From contig NZ_CP005986.1 in assembly GCF_000175575.2 (NCBI RefSeq), forward strand, positions 1,526,146-1,590,145: DNA of 64,000 nucleotides, in the 5' to 3' direction. A program made the translations under genes and the position numbers. Of the stretch, positions 48,412 to 57,309 are shown piece by piece. The notes under the pieces were generated by a model that made no database searches, had not been told where the DNA came from, and saw nothing but the letters and a program-made list of their open reading frames with translations. Position 1 is the first letter of the stretch. Each line of letters opens with the position of its first letter. The DNA is from Acidithiobacillus caldus ATCC 51756 (GTDB taxonomy: Bacteria; Pseudomonadota; Gammaproteobacteria; Acidithiobacillales; Acidithiobacillaceae).

Positions 48412-49283
48412 CGCGACGTCGACTCCATGCCGTGCTGCAGCACATCAAAGAAACGAGAATTGGCCGGCAATACCAGCACATCCTGGGAACCAAGACTCTG
48501 GCGATACGCCTCGAGGCTCCGGTAGAAGGCGTAGAACTTGGGATCCTTGTCCGAGGCAGCGGCATAGATGCCGGCCGCCTCGCTCTCCGCGGCGCCCTTT
48601 ATGGTCTGGGCTTTACGGTAGGCTTCCGCAAGGATCTGCGCCTTTTCGGCATCGGCCTGGTCCCGGATCTGTGTCGCCTTGGCCTTGCCGCTGGCCTCGA
48701 TGGCCTTTGCCCGATCTAGGGTGGCCTGCTCCATGGCCGAATAGACGGTGTGCAACTGCGCCTGCGGCAAGCCCACCTTGAGGAGTTGCAGGCCTTCCAG
48801 AGCGATACCCTCGGCCTGCAAGGTGCGCGCCAGTTCCTGCTTCAACCCATCGAGGCTCCGTTGCAGTTGCACCGGTGTCATCCGCACGGGATCCGCATCG
48901 CGAAATGCATTGGCTGCCTTCTCCTTGAGCAGGTCGTCGATGCGTTTCTCGGCAAGGGCGGCGTCGAGGCCATGCCGATAGAATCGCGCTGGATCCGTCA
49001 CCCGCCACTGTTCAAAGAAGCTGAGTTCGAGGCGATCGTGCGCGGCACTGGGGACGGTCACGGGTTCGGAACTGCCATTGCGCAGTCGCGTGTCGATGAT
49101 CTCGATCTTCTGCACGAAGGGCCACTTGAAGTAAAGACCCGGCTCCTGCTCGACTGCCGATTCGTGGCCAAGGTTCAGCACCACGGCAGCCTGGCCGATG
49201 TGGAGCACATAGAAACTCGACGACACCAGAAACAGCACCGCGACAACGGCAAGGGTCACGGCACCCCAACCCCAGTTTTTCAT
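48408..49283 (-). CDS. hflC: Protease modulator HflC
   Basis: A 291-residue SPFH/prohibitin-domain protein with one N-terminal membrane helix (about residues 5-25) and a long C-terminal helix rich in Ala, Glu and Lys (KAKATQIRDQADAEKAQIL). With HflK it forms the cage around FtsH in the inner membrane. It overlaps hflK by four bases. Confidence 0.95.
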   Translation of the reverse strand: MKNWGWGAVTLAVVAVLFLVSSSFYVLHIGQAAVVLNLGHESAVEQEPGLYFKWPFVQKIEIIDTRLRNGSSEPVTVPSAAHDRLELSFFEQWRVTDPARFYRHGLDAALAEKRIDDLLKEKAANAFRDADPVRMTPVQLQRSLDGLKQELARTLQAEGIALEGLQLLKVGLPQAQLHTVYSAMEQATLDRAKAIEASGKAKATQIRDQADAEKAQILAEAYRKAQTIKGAAESEAAGIYAAASDKDPKFYAFYRSLEAYRQSLGSQDVLVLPANSRFFDVLQHGMESTSR

Positions 49284-50443
49284 GAGCCTCCTCCCGAATT
49301 GGACGCCGCGCCATCCTCCGGGCTTGCCCCATGGGAGGTCGTGCTGGCCACCACTCCCCCACTCTGGGTTGGTGCCGCAGCGGCGCTGGCCGTAGGTGGA
49401 GTGATCTGGATTATCGCACCCTGCTTGTCGCCAACGATCACCTTGTGGGCATGAGCAAGAATGTCTTCCATGGTTTGCAGGTACAGTTGCTGCGCGATGA
49501 CCTGGGGATGCTTCTGGTAGACATCCAGCAACGAGAGGAAACGTGCCACGTCGCCCTTGGCCCGGGTCACGGCAGAGTCGCGGTACGCCTGTGCCTCACT
49601 GATCATGGCCGCCGCCTCCGTCTTGGCCCGTGGCAGCAGTGCCGCTGCGTAGGACTCGGCATCCCGCCGCTCCAGCTCGGCCTGGGCGCGAGCCTTGTCC
49701 ACCGCCTTGGCCACCCTGTCGAGGTCGCTGGGCAGGGCCGTTTGCAACACCTGCACCGACTCCAGTTTCACGCCCAGATGATCGGCGCCGATGCGCTGGC
49801 GGGTTGCCTGGAGCACGTCCTCGGCAAGGCGGCTGTGATCGCCCTTGAGTAGCGTGTCGAGACTGCGCTGGGCTACGGCTTCGCGCATGGCACTCTCCAG
49901 GGCAAAGGCCAGGATCTGGTTGGGATTCTCCGCAGCGAAAAGGTAATGCTCGGGATTTTCGACCCGGTAGCGCAGGGCGTAACGCAGTTCCACGACATTC
50001 CCGTCCGCCGTCAACATGCGCCCCGGGCCCAGCTGCTCGCCAGCGCCGCTGTATCCGAGGACCAGACGCCGATCCTCCTGCAGGTTGACGACGGCGACGG
50101 ATTCGATAGGGTAGGGCCAGTGGTAGTGCATGCCGGCCTTGACCACGCCGACGGGGGCACCGAAACGCAGCACGACCCCTTCCTGCTGCGGATCCAGAGT
50201 GTACACACCGGAAGCCAGCCACAGCACCAGTGCCCCCCCCAAGACCCACAGCGGGACCCAGCGCAGGTGCTGTGCGAAGGGTTGCGGGCCGCCACGACCG
50301 CCGCCGAAGCGCCCGGCAAACTTGCGCAACTCGCTGGTAATCTTGGTCAGGTTCCACGAGGGTTGCTGTTGACCCGGACGCCGTCCCCAGGGGTTTGGAT
50401 TACCGCCTTGTTTCCCATTTCCGCCCGGATCGCTCCACGGCAT
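49280..50443 (-). CDS. hflK: FtsH protease modulator HflK
   Basis: A 387-residue SPFH protein with a Gly/Pro-rich cytoplasmic N-terminus, a membrane helix near residues 67-85 and the SPFH domain starting DPQQEGVVLRFG. The C-terminal tail (after ~350) is Ala/Thr/Gly-rich and disordered. Partner of HflC. Confidence 0.95.
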   Translation of the reverse strand: MPWSDPGGNGKQGGNPNPWGRRPGQQQPSWNLTKITSELRKFAGRFGGGRGGPQPFAQHLRWVPLWVLGGALVLWLASGVYTLDPQQEGVVLRFGAPVGVVKAGMHYHWPYPIESVAVVNLQEDRRLVLGYSGAGEQLGPGRMLTADGNVVELRYALRYRVENPEHYLFAAENPNQILAFALESAMREAVAQRSLDTLLKGDHSRLAEDVLQATRQRIGADHLGVKLESVQVLQTALPSDLDRVAKAVDKARAQAELERRDAESYAAALLPRAKTEAAAMISEAQAYRDSAVTRAKGDVARFLSLLDVYQKHPQVIAQQLYLQTMEDILAHAHKVIVGDKQGAIIQITPPTASAAAAPTQSGGVVASTTSHGASPEDGAASNSGGGS

Positions 50444-50458
50444 CCCGCTCTCCTTAGC

Positions 50459-51739
50459 TCAGTGTTCCTCATGCATTGTAGGGGCCGCCCTGCGGCGCTG
50501 ACAACTGTGCTGACCGTACTCCCGCTGCAATCGCTGCAAGGCCGCGGAATCCAGTTCCACCAGCAACTGATCACGACCCGCCTCATCAAAACGCTCGTCC
50601 AGAACCTCGCCCAGGGCGTAGAGCTTCGCCCGCAATGCCCCTTCCTCAGGCCCCAGACTCCAATGCGAGCGCAGACGCGCCGGCGCAATGCGCTCCCGCA
50701 CCGTCGCTACCAACTCCGACAAACCTTCCCCTGTCACCGCACTCAAGCGCAAGGCCTGGACGGCTCCAGAGGAATCCCGCACCGGCCCGACACGCTCCCC
50801 GGTGCGATCCACCTTGTTGTACACCACGAGTCGCGGAACCTCGGCAGCACCGATTTCCGCCAGCACCGCATCCACGGCCGCCATCTGCAGCTCCCGGTCC
50901 ACGGCGCTGGCATCCACCACGTGCAACAACAGATCGGCGCGATTGACCTCCTCCAGGGTGGCCCGGAAGGCAGCGATGAGCTCCGTTGGCAGATCCCGCA
51001 GGAAACCCACGGTGTCGGCCAGAAGCCACTCGCCTCGACCCTTGCCAAACTGCAGTCGGCGCACGGCAGGATCCAGGGTAGCGAAGAGTTGATCGGCCAC
51101 ATACTGATGGTTGGCGGTTAGCCGGTTGAAGAGAGTCGACTTGCCCGCATTGGTGTAGCCGACGAGGGCCACCGTCGGCACCGGCGCCCGCTGCCGCGCC
51201 CGCCTTTGCGTGGCGCGCTGCGACTGAATACGTAAGAGCCGAGCCCGCAGAGCGCGGATGCGTTCGCCAATGAGCCGACGGTCCGTTTCCAACTGCGTCT
51301 CGCCGGGTCCGCGCAGGCCGATGCCGCCGCGCTGCCGTTCGAGGTGCGTCCAACCCCGCACCAGTCGGGTGCGCAAACGGTCCAGTTGCGCCAGTTCCAC
51401 CTGCAACTTGCCCTCGTGGGTGCGCGCACGACGGGCGAAAATGTCGAGGATGAGCCCCACCCTGTCCACCACCGGTCGCCGCAGTTCCCGCTCGAGGTTG
51501 CGCTCCTGCACGGGGCTCAACGGTCGGTCGAAGAGCACGAGATCGGCGGAGTGCGCGTCCGCCAGCGCCCGGATTTCATCGATCTTGCCCCGACCGATAC
51601 AGGTCGCGGGATCCAATCGCTGGCGTTGGGCCGACAGGAAAGCAACCACCTCCGCCCCGGCACCTTCGGCCAGGTGGCGAAACTCTTCGCCGTGGTCCTC
51701 GCTCTGCTCCGATGCCAGCGGAACGTGGACCAGGACCAC
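50459..51739 (-). CDS. hflX: Ribosome-associated GTPase HflX
   Basis: A 426-residue GTPase that splits stalled ribosomes. It has the N-terminal HflX domain, GIGLRGPGETQLETDRR, the G1 motif GYTNAGKST, G3 DTVGF and G4 NKVD. The GTG at 51739 begins at VLVHVPL, but homologues usually have about ten more residues before this. The frame stays open to a CTG that overlaps the hfq stop (coding [13 protein letters not shown]), so translation may begin there without a standard start. Confidence 0.93.
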   Translation of the reverse strand: MVLVHVPLASEQSEDHGEEFRHLAEGAGAEVVAFLSAQRQRLDPATCIGRGKIDEIRALADAHSADLVLFDRPLSPVQERNLERELRRPVVDRVGLILDIFARRARTHEGKLQVELAQLDRLRTRLVRGWTHLERQRGGIGLRGPGETQLETDRRLIGERIRALRARLLRIQSQRATQRRARQRAPVPTVALVGYTNAGKSTLFNRLTANHQYVADQLFATLDPAVRRLQFGKGRGEWLLADTVGFLRDLPTELIAAFRATLEEVNRADLLLHVVDASAVDRELQMAAVDAVLAEIGAAEVPRLVVYNKVDRTGERVGPVRDSSGAVQALRLSAVTGEGLSELVATVRERIAPARLRSHWSLGPEEGALRAKLYALGEVLDERFDEAGRDQLLVELDSAALQRLQREYGQHSCQRRRAAPTMHEEH

Positions 51740-51777
51740 CCGTTCGACGTGGGACCGACTGGTAGCGGATTCCAGTG

Positions 51778-52044
51778 TCAGGCCTCGGCCTCAGGGCTTG
51801 CGGCGGCTTCCTCTTCCGGTAGGGGCAAGCGAACGTCGCGGCTGGGCACCACCGTGGAGATGGCGTGCTTGTAGATCATCTGACTGACGTTGTTACGCAA
51901 AAGCACGACAAACTGATCGAAGGATTCGATGAAACCCTGCAGTTTGATGCCGTTGACCAGATAGATGGCGACAGGAACGTGTTCTTTACGCAGCAGATTG
52001 AGGAAGGGGTCTTGCAGAATCTGCCCCTTTTGTTGTCCGGCCAT
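51778..52044 (-). CDS. hfq: RNA chaperone Hfq
   Basis: An 88-residue Sm-like hexameric RNA chaperone. The Sm1 ([19 protein letters not shown]) and Sm2 ([12 protein letters not shown]) motifs are intact; the tail is short and acidic. ATG 52044 is chosen because AGGAG stands six bases upstream; an earlier ATG at 52065 has none. First of the hfq-hflXKC-hisZ-purA operon. Confidence 0.97.
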   Translation of the reverse strand: MAGQQKGQILQDPFLNLLRKEHVPVAIYLVNGIKLQGFIESFDQFVVLLRNNVSQMIYKHAISTVVPSRDVRLPLPEEEAAASPEAEA

Positions 52045-52217
52045 TTTGGTCTCCTTTTCACTCATGCATTATGGCGCTTATGACGGAAAGTCTCATGACG
52101 TTTCCATGGAGCCTTAGACTAACTCAAAAGGCGATGAGACGCCATGGGGCGGAGGGCATTCCGCAACGCCGCCGACTCGGGCTCGCGCAGGCCCCGGCCA
52201 CCGCACCGGTTACGATT

Positions 52218-52246
52218 TTGACGTTTGTCGCTTTTCCCTTTAGCTT
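52218..52246 (+). promoter_or_regulatory. Likely promoter of ppc
   Basis: TTGACG and TAGCTT are 17 bases apart, about 78 bases before the ppc start. The -35 box is good and the -10 box moderate. Pattern match only. Confidence 0.42.
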
Positions 52247-52323
52247 TAAGATGGCGTCGGGAAGCCGCGTCCGTACACTACCGGCGTCCCTTGCTACCAT
52301 TACTGACGGGAGAAACAGGTCGC

Positions 52324-55116
52324 GTGGAAAACAAAAAGGTACCCAACGATCGGGCCCTGCGGGCGCGAGTCAAGCGTCTCGGCAACCTGCTCGGGGAGGT
52401 GCTCAAGGAGCAGGCAGGTGACCGCGTCTTCAACGCGGTGGAGCAGTTGCGCCAGGGCTATATCCGCCTGCACCGCCGGGAAGACCCCAAGCTACGCAAG
52501 CGTCTGGCCCGCTTCATAGACGCCTTGCCCCAGGACGACCTGGTCCTGGTCATTCGCGCCTTCAATACCTATTTCAGCCTCGTCAACATTGCCGAAGAGG
52601 AGTTTCAGCACCTGCAGCGCCGCCGCCTCCTCCAACGCAGTGAGGCACTCTGGGTGGGCTCCTTCGAAGAGACCTTCCGCGCCTTGCAGCAGCAGGGCAT
52701 CCACTCCGGCCAGTTGCAGTATCTGCTGGGTCAGATCCGTTACCTTCCGGTTTTCACCGCCCACCCCACGGAGTCCAAACGGCGTACGGTGCTCCACGGC
52801 CTGCGCCGCATCTTCCTCACCAGCAAGATGCTGGATGACCCAAGCCTGTCCCAGGAAGAGGAAAACGACGTTCTCCGTCAACTGAAGGCGCAGATCCAGA
52901 TTCTCTGGGAAACGGAAGAGGTGCGCAGCAACCGACCGCAGGTACAGGACGAGGTGGAAAACGGCCTTTTCTACTTTCGCGACAGCCTCTTCAATGCCGT
53001 GCCCATGTGCTATCACGCTGCGCGCCGTGCAGTGCGCCGGGTCTACGGCAACCCCAACGTGGATATTCCCGCCTTCATCCGCTTTGGCTCCTGGATTGGT
53101 GGCGACCGCGACGGCAATCCCAATGTGACGGCAGCCATCACCGGCTGGGCGCTGCGTACCCAGAGCATGGAGGTACTGCGGGAATATCAGCGGCGTCTGG
53201 CCGACCTCTATCAACTCCTGGGCCATTCCAGCCGTTTCTGCGCCGTATCCCCCGTGCTGCTGGCCTCGCTGGAACGCGACGCCGACGATTTTCCAGAACT
53301 CGCCGAGTGGGTCAATCAGCGTTTTCCCAGCGAACCCTACCGGCGCAAACTCCGCTACATGATGACCCGTCTGGATCTGCGCCTGCGCCAGCTGGAAAAC
53401 GGTCAGATTCTCAACGAGGCAGCCGGACCCGGCTACAGCAGTGCGAGCGAGTTCCTCGAGGATCTGCTGCTGGTGCGCGACTCTCTGCGCGGGCACCGCG
53501 ACCACTACATTGCCGAACACGATGTCCAGAATCTGGTCTGGTTGCTGGAAACCTTCGGCTTCCATCTGGCAGCACTGGATATTCGCCAGGAATCGACGGT
53601 CCATGGCCAAACCATTGCGGAACTCTTTCGCGACGTAGCGGGCTTTGCCAACTACCTGGAACAGCCAGAGGAGCAGCGTCTGCTCACCTTGGCCGAGGCC
53701 CTGCGCCGTCCCGGTTGTCTGGTCACGGAGACGCCGGAGCTGAGCCCTCTGGCCGCGGAAACCTGTGCGATGTTTCGTTGCATTGCCCAGCTGCGCCGAG
53801 AGGTCAGTCCAGAGGCCTTCGGCAGCTACGTCATCTCCATGACCCACGAGGCCAGTCACATCCTCGAGGTGCTCCTCCTGGCCAAGGAGTTTGGCCTGGC
53901 CGGCTGGTCGCGCGAAGGGCTGTACAGCGAAATCGCCGTAACCCCCCTCTTCGAGACCATTCACGACCTCGAGCGCATGGAGGCGGTCATGAGCCGGCTC
54001 CTGGACGACCCGGTCTACGCCGAAATCCTCCGCAGTCAGGGGAACCTCCAGGAAGTAATGCTCGGCTACTCCGACTCCTGCAAGGACGGTGGCATCCTCT
54101 CTTCCAGTTGGTCCCTGTATCAGGCGCAGATTCGCCTGGCGGAGCTTGCCGATCGCCGCCGCATCCAGATCCGCGTGTTTCACGGCCGGGGCGGCAGCGT
54201 CGGTCGCGGGGGCGGGCCCACCTACGAGGCCATCATGGCCCAGCCTCCGGATACCGTTCGCGGCCAGATCAAGATCACCGAGCAGGGTGAGGTGCTGTCC
54301 TTCAAGTACGCCAACCTGGAGACGGCGGTCTACGAGCTGACCGTGGGGGTTGCCGGCCTCATCCGTGCCAGCGTCGGGCTGGTCCGCCGGGTTGAGCTGG
54401 ATCGACCAGACTACCTGCAGGTCATGAGCGAGCTCGTGGAGATCGGCGAGGCCGTCTATCGCGATCTGACGGAGCACACCCCGGGCTTCATGGACTACTT
54501 CTACGAGGCCACGCCCCTCAACGAAATCGCCCACATGAACATCGGTTCCCGGCCTTCCCATCGCCACCGTGGCGATCGCTCCATGGCCTCCATCCGCGCC
54601 ATTCCCTGGGTCTTTGCCTGGGCCCAGTCGCGACACGTTCTGCCCGCCTGGTATGGCCTGGGTTCCGCCCTGGCGCGTTGGCGCGGCGATGACCCCGACC
54701 GCCTTAATACGCTCCGCGACATGGCAAAACACTGGCCATTTTTTCGCGCACTGCTGGGCAATATCTCCATGGCCATGGCCAAGACCCATCTCGACCTGGC
54801 CCGGGAATACGCCGGTCTGCCCCAGGATCAAGAATGCGCCCAGAAGATCTTCGCCAAGATCCGCGCGGAATACGAGCTCAGTCTGGCGGAGCTGCTGACT
54901 GCCCTGGACCTCCCGGCCCCCCTGGCCGACAACCCCACCCTCGCCTTCTCCCTGCAGCGCCGCAATGTCTATATGGAGCCCCTCAACCACATCCAGTTGG
55001 CCCTGCTGCGCCGCTACCGCAATGAGGATACCCCCCAGGAATTCCGCGAGACCTGGCTCGATCCCCTCCTGCGCACCATCAACGCCATTGCCGCCGGCCA
55101 ACGCAACACCGGTTGA
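52324..55116 (+). CDS. ppc: Phosphoenolpyruvate carboxylase
   Basis: A 930-residue anaplerotic enzyme fixing bicarbonate onto phosphoenolpyruvate to give oxaloacetate. Catalytic motifs are TAHPTESKRRTV, YSDSCKDGG and FHGRGGSVGRGGGP. I chose GTG 52324 (VENKKVPND); upstream residues in frame have no family character. In an autotroph it supplies the incomplete TCA cycle. Confidence 0.96.
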   Translation: MENKKVPNDRALRARVKRLGNLLGEVLKEQAGDRVFNAVEQLRQGYIRLHRREDPKLRKRLARFIDALPQDDLVLVIRAFNTYFSLVNIAEEEFQHLQRRRLLQRSEALWVGSFEETFRALQQQGIHSGQLQYLLGQIRYLPVFTAHPTESKRRTVLHGLRRIFLTSKMLDDPSLSQEEENDVLRQLKAQIQILWETEEVRSNRPQVQDEVENGLFYFRDSLFNAVPMCYHAARRAVRRVYGNPNVDIPAFIRFGSWIGGDRDGNPNVTAAITGWALRTQSMEVLREYQRRLADLYQLLGHSSRFCAVSPVLLASLERDADDFPELAEWVNQRFPSEPYRRKLRYMMTRLDLRLRQLENGQILNEAAGPGYSSASEFLEDLLLVRDSLRGHRDHYIAEHDVQNLVWLLETFGFHLAALDIRQESTVHGQTIAELFRDVAGFANYLEQPEEQRLLTLAEALRRPGCLVTETPELSPLAAETCAMFRCIAQLRREVSPEAFGSYVISMTHEASHILEVLLLAKEFGLAGWSREGLYSEIAVTPLFETIHDLERMEAVMSRLLDDPVYAEILRSQGNLQEVMLGYSDSCKDGGILSSSWSLYQAQIRLAELADRRRIQIRVFHGRGGSVGRGGGPTYEAIMAQPPDTVRGQIKITEQGEVLSFKYANLETAVYELTVGVAGLIRASVGLVRRVELDRPDYLQVMSELVEIGEAVYRDLTEHTPGFMDYFYEATPLNEIAHMNIGSRPSHRHRGDRSMASIRAIPWVFAWAQSRHVLPAWYGLGSALARWRGDDPDRLNTLRDMAKHWPFFRALLGNISMAMAKTHLDLAREYAGLPQDQECAQKIFAKIRAEYELSLAELLTALDLPAPLADNPTLAFSLQRRNVYMEPLNHIQLALLRRYRNEDTPQEFRETWLDPLLRTINAIAAGQRNTG

Positions 55117-55120
55117 CGGC

Positions 55121-55690
55121 ATGGAACTCATTCTGGCTTCATCCAGCCCCTACCGGCGCGAGCTTCTGGAACGTCTGCGCTTACCTTTTCGCGTCGAGAA
55201 ACCGCAGGTGGACGAATCGGCACTTCCGGGGGAGCCGCCTCGGGAACTGGTAACTCGGTTGGCCGAAGCAAAGGCGCGCAAAATCGCGGGCACTCAGCCA
55301 AGTGCCTGGGTCATCGGCGCCGATCAAATAGCCCTCTGTGACGGTGAGATTCTGGGAAAACCCGGCACCGCGGACAAGGCCCGAATGCAACTCATGCGCA
55401 TGCAGGGCAAACGCATCGATTTTCTCAATGGATTGAGCCTCATCGGGCCCGATTTCTGCCGCACCCGCTGCGAGGTCTACTCCATCTGGCTGCGTCCTCT
55501 GGATGCGGCGAGCATCACCCGCTACCTGGAGGCGGACAAGCCCTGGGAATGCGCCGGGAGTTTTCGCTCCGAGAGCCTGGGCATCAGTCTGGTGGAGCGT
55601 ATGGCCGGAGACGACCCCAACGCGCTCATGGGCCTACCGCTCATAGCGCTCTGCGCCATGCTGCGCGAGGCGGGTTGGCAACTTCCCTGA
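55121..55690 (+). CDS. Maf-family nucleotide pyrophosphatase
   Basis: A 189-residue Maf protein that hydrolyses non-canonical nucleotides. Motifs are ASSSPYRRELLERL (residues 6-19), VIGADQ near residue 65 and SFRSESLG. The pattern is nearest to the YceF/MafB group acting on m7GTP, but this is not certain. It starts four bases after the ppc stop. Confidence 0.92.
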   Translation: MELILASSSPYRRELLERLRLPFRVEKPQVDESALPGEPPRELVTRLAEAKARKIAGTQPSAWVIGADQIALCDGEILGKPGTADKARMQLMRMQGKRIDFLNGLSLIGPDFCRTRCEVYSIWLRPLDAASITRYLEADKPWECAGSFRSESLGISLVERMAGDDPNALMGLPLIALCAMLREAGWQLP

Positions 55691-55785
55691 TCATTGGGGT
55701 CGCCACAACCGTCACGACCAGCGGAAAAGCGCGCGTTTCCGATCTTTGATGAGGATGTTTTAACTATCGGAAACTTGGCTGTCAT

Positions 55786-55876
<91 letters not shown>

Positions 55877-56014
55877 AAGGCCGCTGAGTGTATCCCAGCG
55901 GGAAGTGGCTGGCAATGGCCGGAAAAGCCACGAGAACGGCGGAGATACGCACGCGCTTCCGGCGCCAATGACGCACGTCCCACCAACACGAAGGCTTAGC
56001 CCAGGATATGGCCG

Positions 56015-56497
56015 TCAACGTCGCTCTTTGCGGTTCAGAACCCAGGTCGCAGCGTTCAGATAGAGCGCAATCAGGAGCCAGAAACCGTAAGGCAGAAGCA
56101 GCAGAGCGGCGGGGGTTGCGATCGCGGCGAAGACCAGGATGCAGGCCAGCACCAAGAGCCAGAGCAGGATGAGATCCCACAGGGCCCAGAGTGGCCTGTG
56201 CAATTTGAAAAACAGCCAGGACCACAGAGCGTTGGCGATGAGCTGCAGGGCGTAGAGTGTCAGTGCCCAGGGACGCAGGGGAGCGTCGTAGTGGACAAAG
56301 ATTTCGGCCGCAGCCAGGGCCATGAGGACGTACAACACGGTCCAGACCACGGGGAAAACCCAACCCGGAGGCATCAGCCTTGGCTTGCGCAAGCGTTCGT
56401 ACCAGGCATCGGGCCGAAACAGGGAGCCGGAGCTCGCCACGGCCAGGGTCAAGGCAAGGCTGATGGTTGCCACCAAGGGAAAGGGAAGTACGATCAC
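56015..56497 (-). CDS. tspO: TspO/MBR-family membrane protein
   Basis: A 160-residue five-helix membrane protein of the TspO (tryptophan-rich sensory protein) family, known to bind porphyrins and cholesterol-like ligands. WYERLRKPRLMPPGWVFPVVWT and WSWLFFKLHRPLWALWDLI are characteristic. It is the last clearly core gene before the tRNA-Cys fragment. Confidence 0.9.
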   Translation of the reverse strand: MIVLPFPLVATISLALTLAVASSGSLFRPDAWYERLRKPRLMPPGWVFPVVWTVLYVLMALAAAEIFVHYDAPLRPWALTLYALQLIANALWSWLFFKLHRPLWALWDLILLWLLVLACILVFAAIATPAALLLLPYGFWLLIALYLNAATWVLNRKERR

Positions 56498-56565
56498 CGA
56501 TATCCCCAGACAGGCAGCCCGCCGAGCGAGGCGCTCTCAGATCGCGCCGGAGGATGGTCGAGGTG

Positions 56566-56612
56566 TGGAGGCTGGGCCCGGAATCGAACCGAGGTACGCG
56601 GCTTTGCAGGCC
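56566..56612 (-). repeat. 3' fragment of tRNA-Cys, probable attachment-site scar
   Basis: The minus strand has the tRNA-Cys anticodon loop (CTGCAAA), the full T arm, the 3' acceptor strand CCCAGCC, discriminator and CCA. The 5' acceptor strand GGCTGGG and D arm are absent: upstream bases read as unrelated AT-richer sequence, with homology lost inside the anticodon stem. An integrated element that re-makes the tRNA at its other end leaves such a fragment, so the element should extend to higher coordinates. Confidence 0.8.
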
Positions 56613-56715
56613 AATTCATACACCCAACACTTTCAATAAGATACTGAATATTTATAGAATACACAGTAATTTAGCTTCCCTGCCGAACCCGAAAGATCCC
56701 TTTCATTCCCGCCCG

Positions 56716-56735
56716 AAGTGCAGCATAAGTGCAGC
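56716..56735 (+). repeat. Two 9-bp direct repeats 11 bases apart
   Basis: AAGTGCAGC occurs at 56716-56724 and again at 56727-56735, one helical turn apart, about 100 bases inside the presumed island edge. Arm-type integrase or accessory-protein sites can look like this; two copies are weak evidence. Confidence 0.35.
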
Positions 56736-56783
56736 GCAGAGACCCTGTGCTATTCTACCCATCGCTACCTTATTTTATGAAAA

Positions 56784-57197
56784 TTAGAAAATACTGTTGA
56801 TCAGATCATCCCCAATGCCAAAACCCGCCCCCAGCTCGATGGCGCGGCCAAAGCCGGAGTTCAGGAAGCTCGACAGGAAACCACTCCCCTGCCCCGGCTG
56901 CATTCCAGACTGGCCATATCCCTGCGGCTGCGGTGCCTGCGGATAGCCAGGCTGCCACTGGTTCTGCGCATTCTGCATGGCCTGGTGCAGCGCCTGCATC
57001 ACCGCCATCACCTGCTGCTGCTCCTGCTGGATGCTGAGTGCGAGTTCCTTGAGATCCAAGAGCCATTCCCGAGCATCCTGGTTGCCGCCGTCAGCGGCGG
57101 CCTTGAGCTTGCCAGCCAGCGTCTGCAGGCTCTGCATGACGCCCTGGGCCTCTTGCTGCAACTGCTGGTACTGCTGATCGACCGTCTGGATATCCAT
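56784..57197 (-). CDS. Hypothetical Gln-rich coiled-coil protein
   Basis: I do not recognise this 137-residue protein. Residues 5-75 are Gln/Ala-rich heptads (QQYQQLQQEAQGVMQSL), likely a coiled coil. A Pro/Gly/Gln-rich linker (about 80-107) follows, and the C-terminus is a hydrophobic Gly-rich segment (GRAIELGAGFGIGDDLI). There is no signal peptide. It lies between the tRNA fragment and an IS element. Confidence 0.65.
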   Translation of the reverse strand: MDIQTVDQQYQQLQQEAQGVMQSLQTLAGKLKAAADGGNQDAREWLLDLKELALSIQQEQQQVMAVMQALHQAMQNAQNQWQPGYPQAPQPQGYGQSGMQPGQGSGFLSSFLNSGFGRAIELGAGFGIGDDLINSIF

Positions 57198-57309
57198 AAG
57201 GAAGCTCTGACCTAGCCTAAAAAGGTGCGCCTTGTCCCCAGTATTGACCTAAGCACGTTGCTATCAGGTCACTTATCCGTCAAATTCCCCCATTTTCTGG
57301 AGAATTATT

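Noticed and set aside
56566..56640. Complete tRNA-Cys
   Set aside because: The bases that should form the 5' acceptor strand do not pair with CCCAGCC, and no D arm can be drawn.
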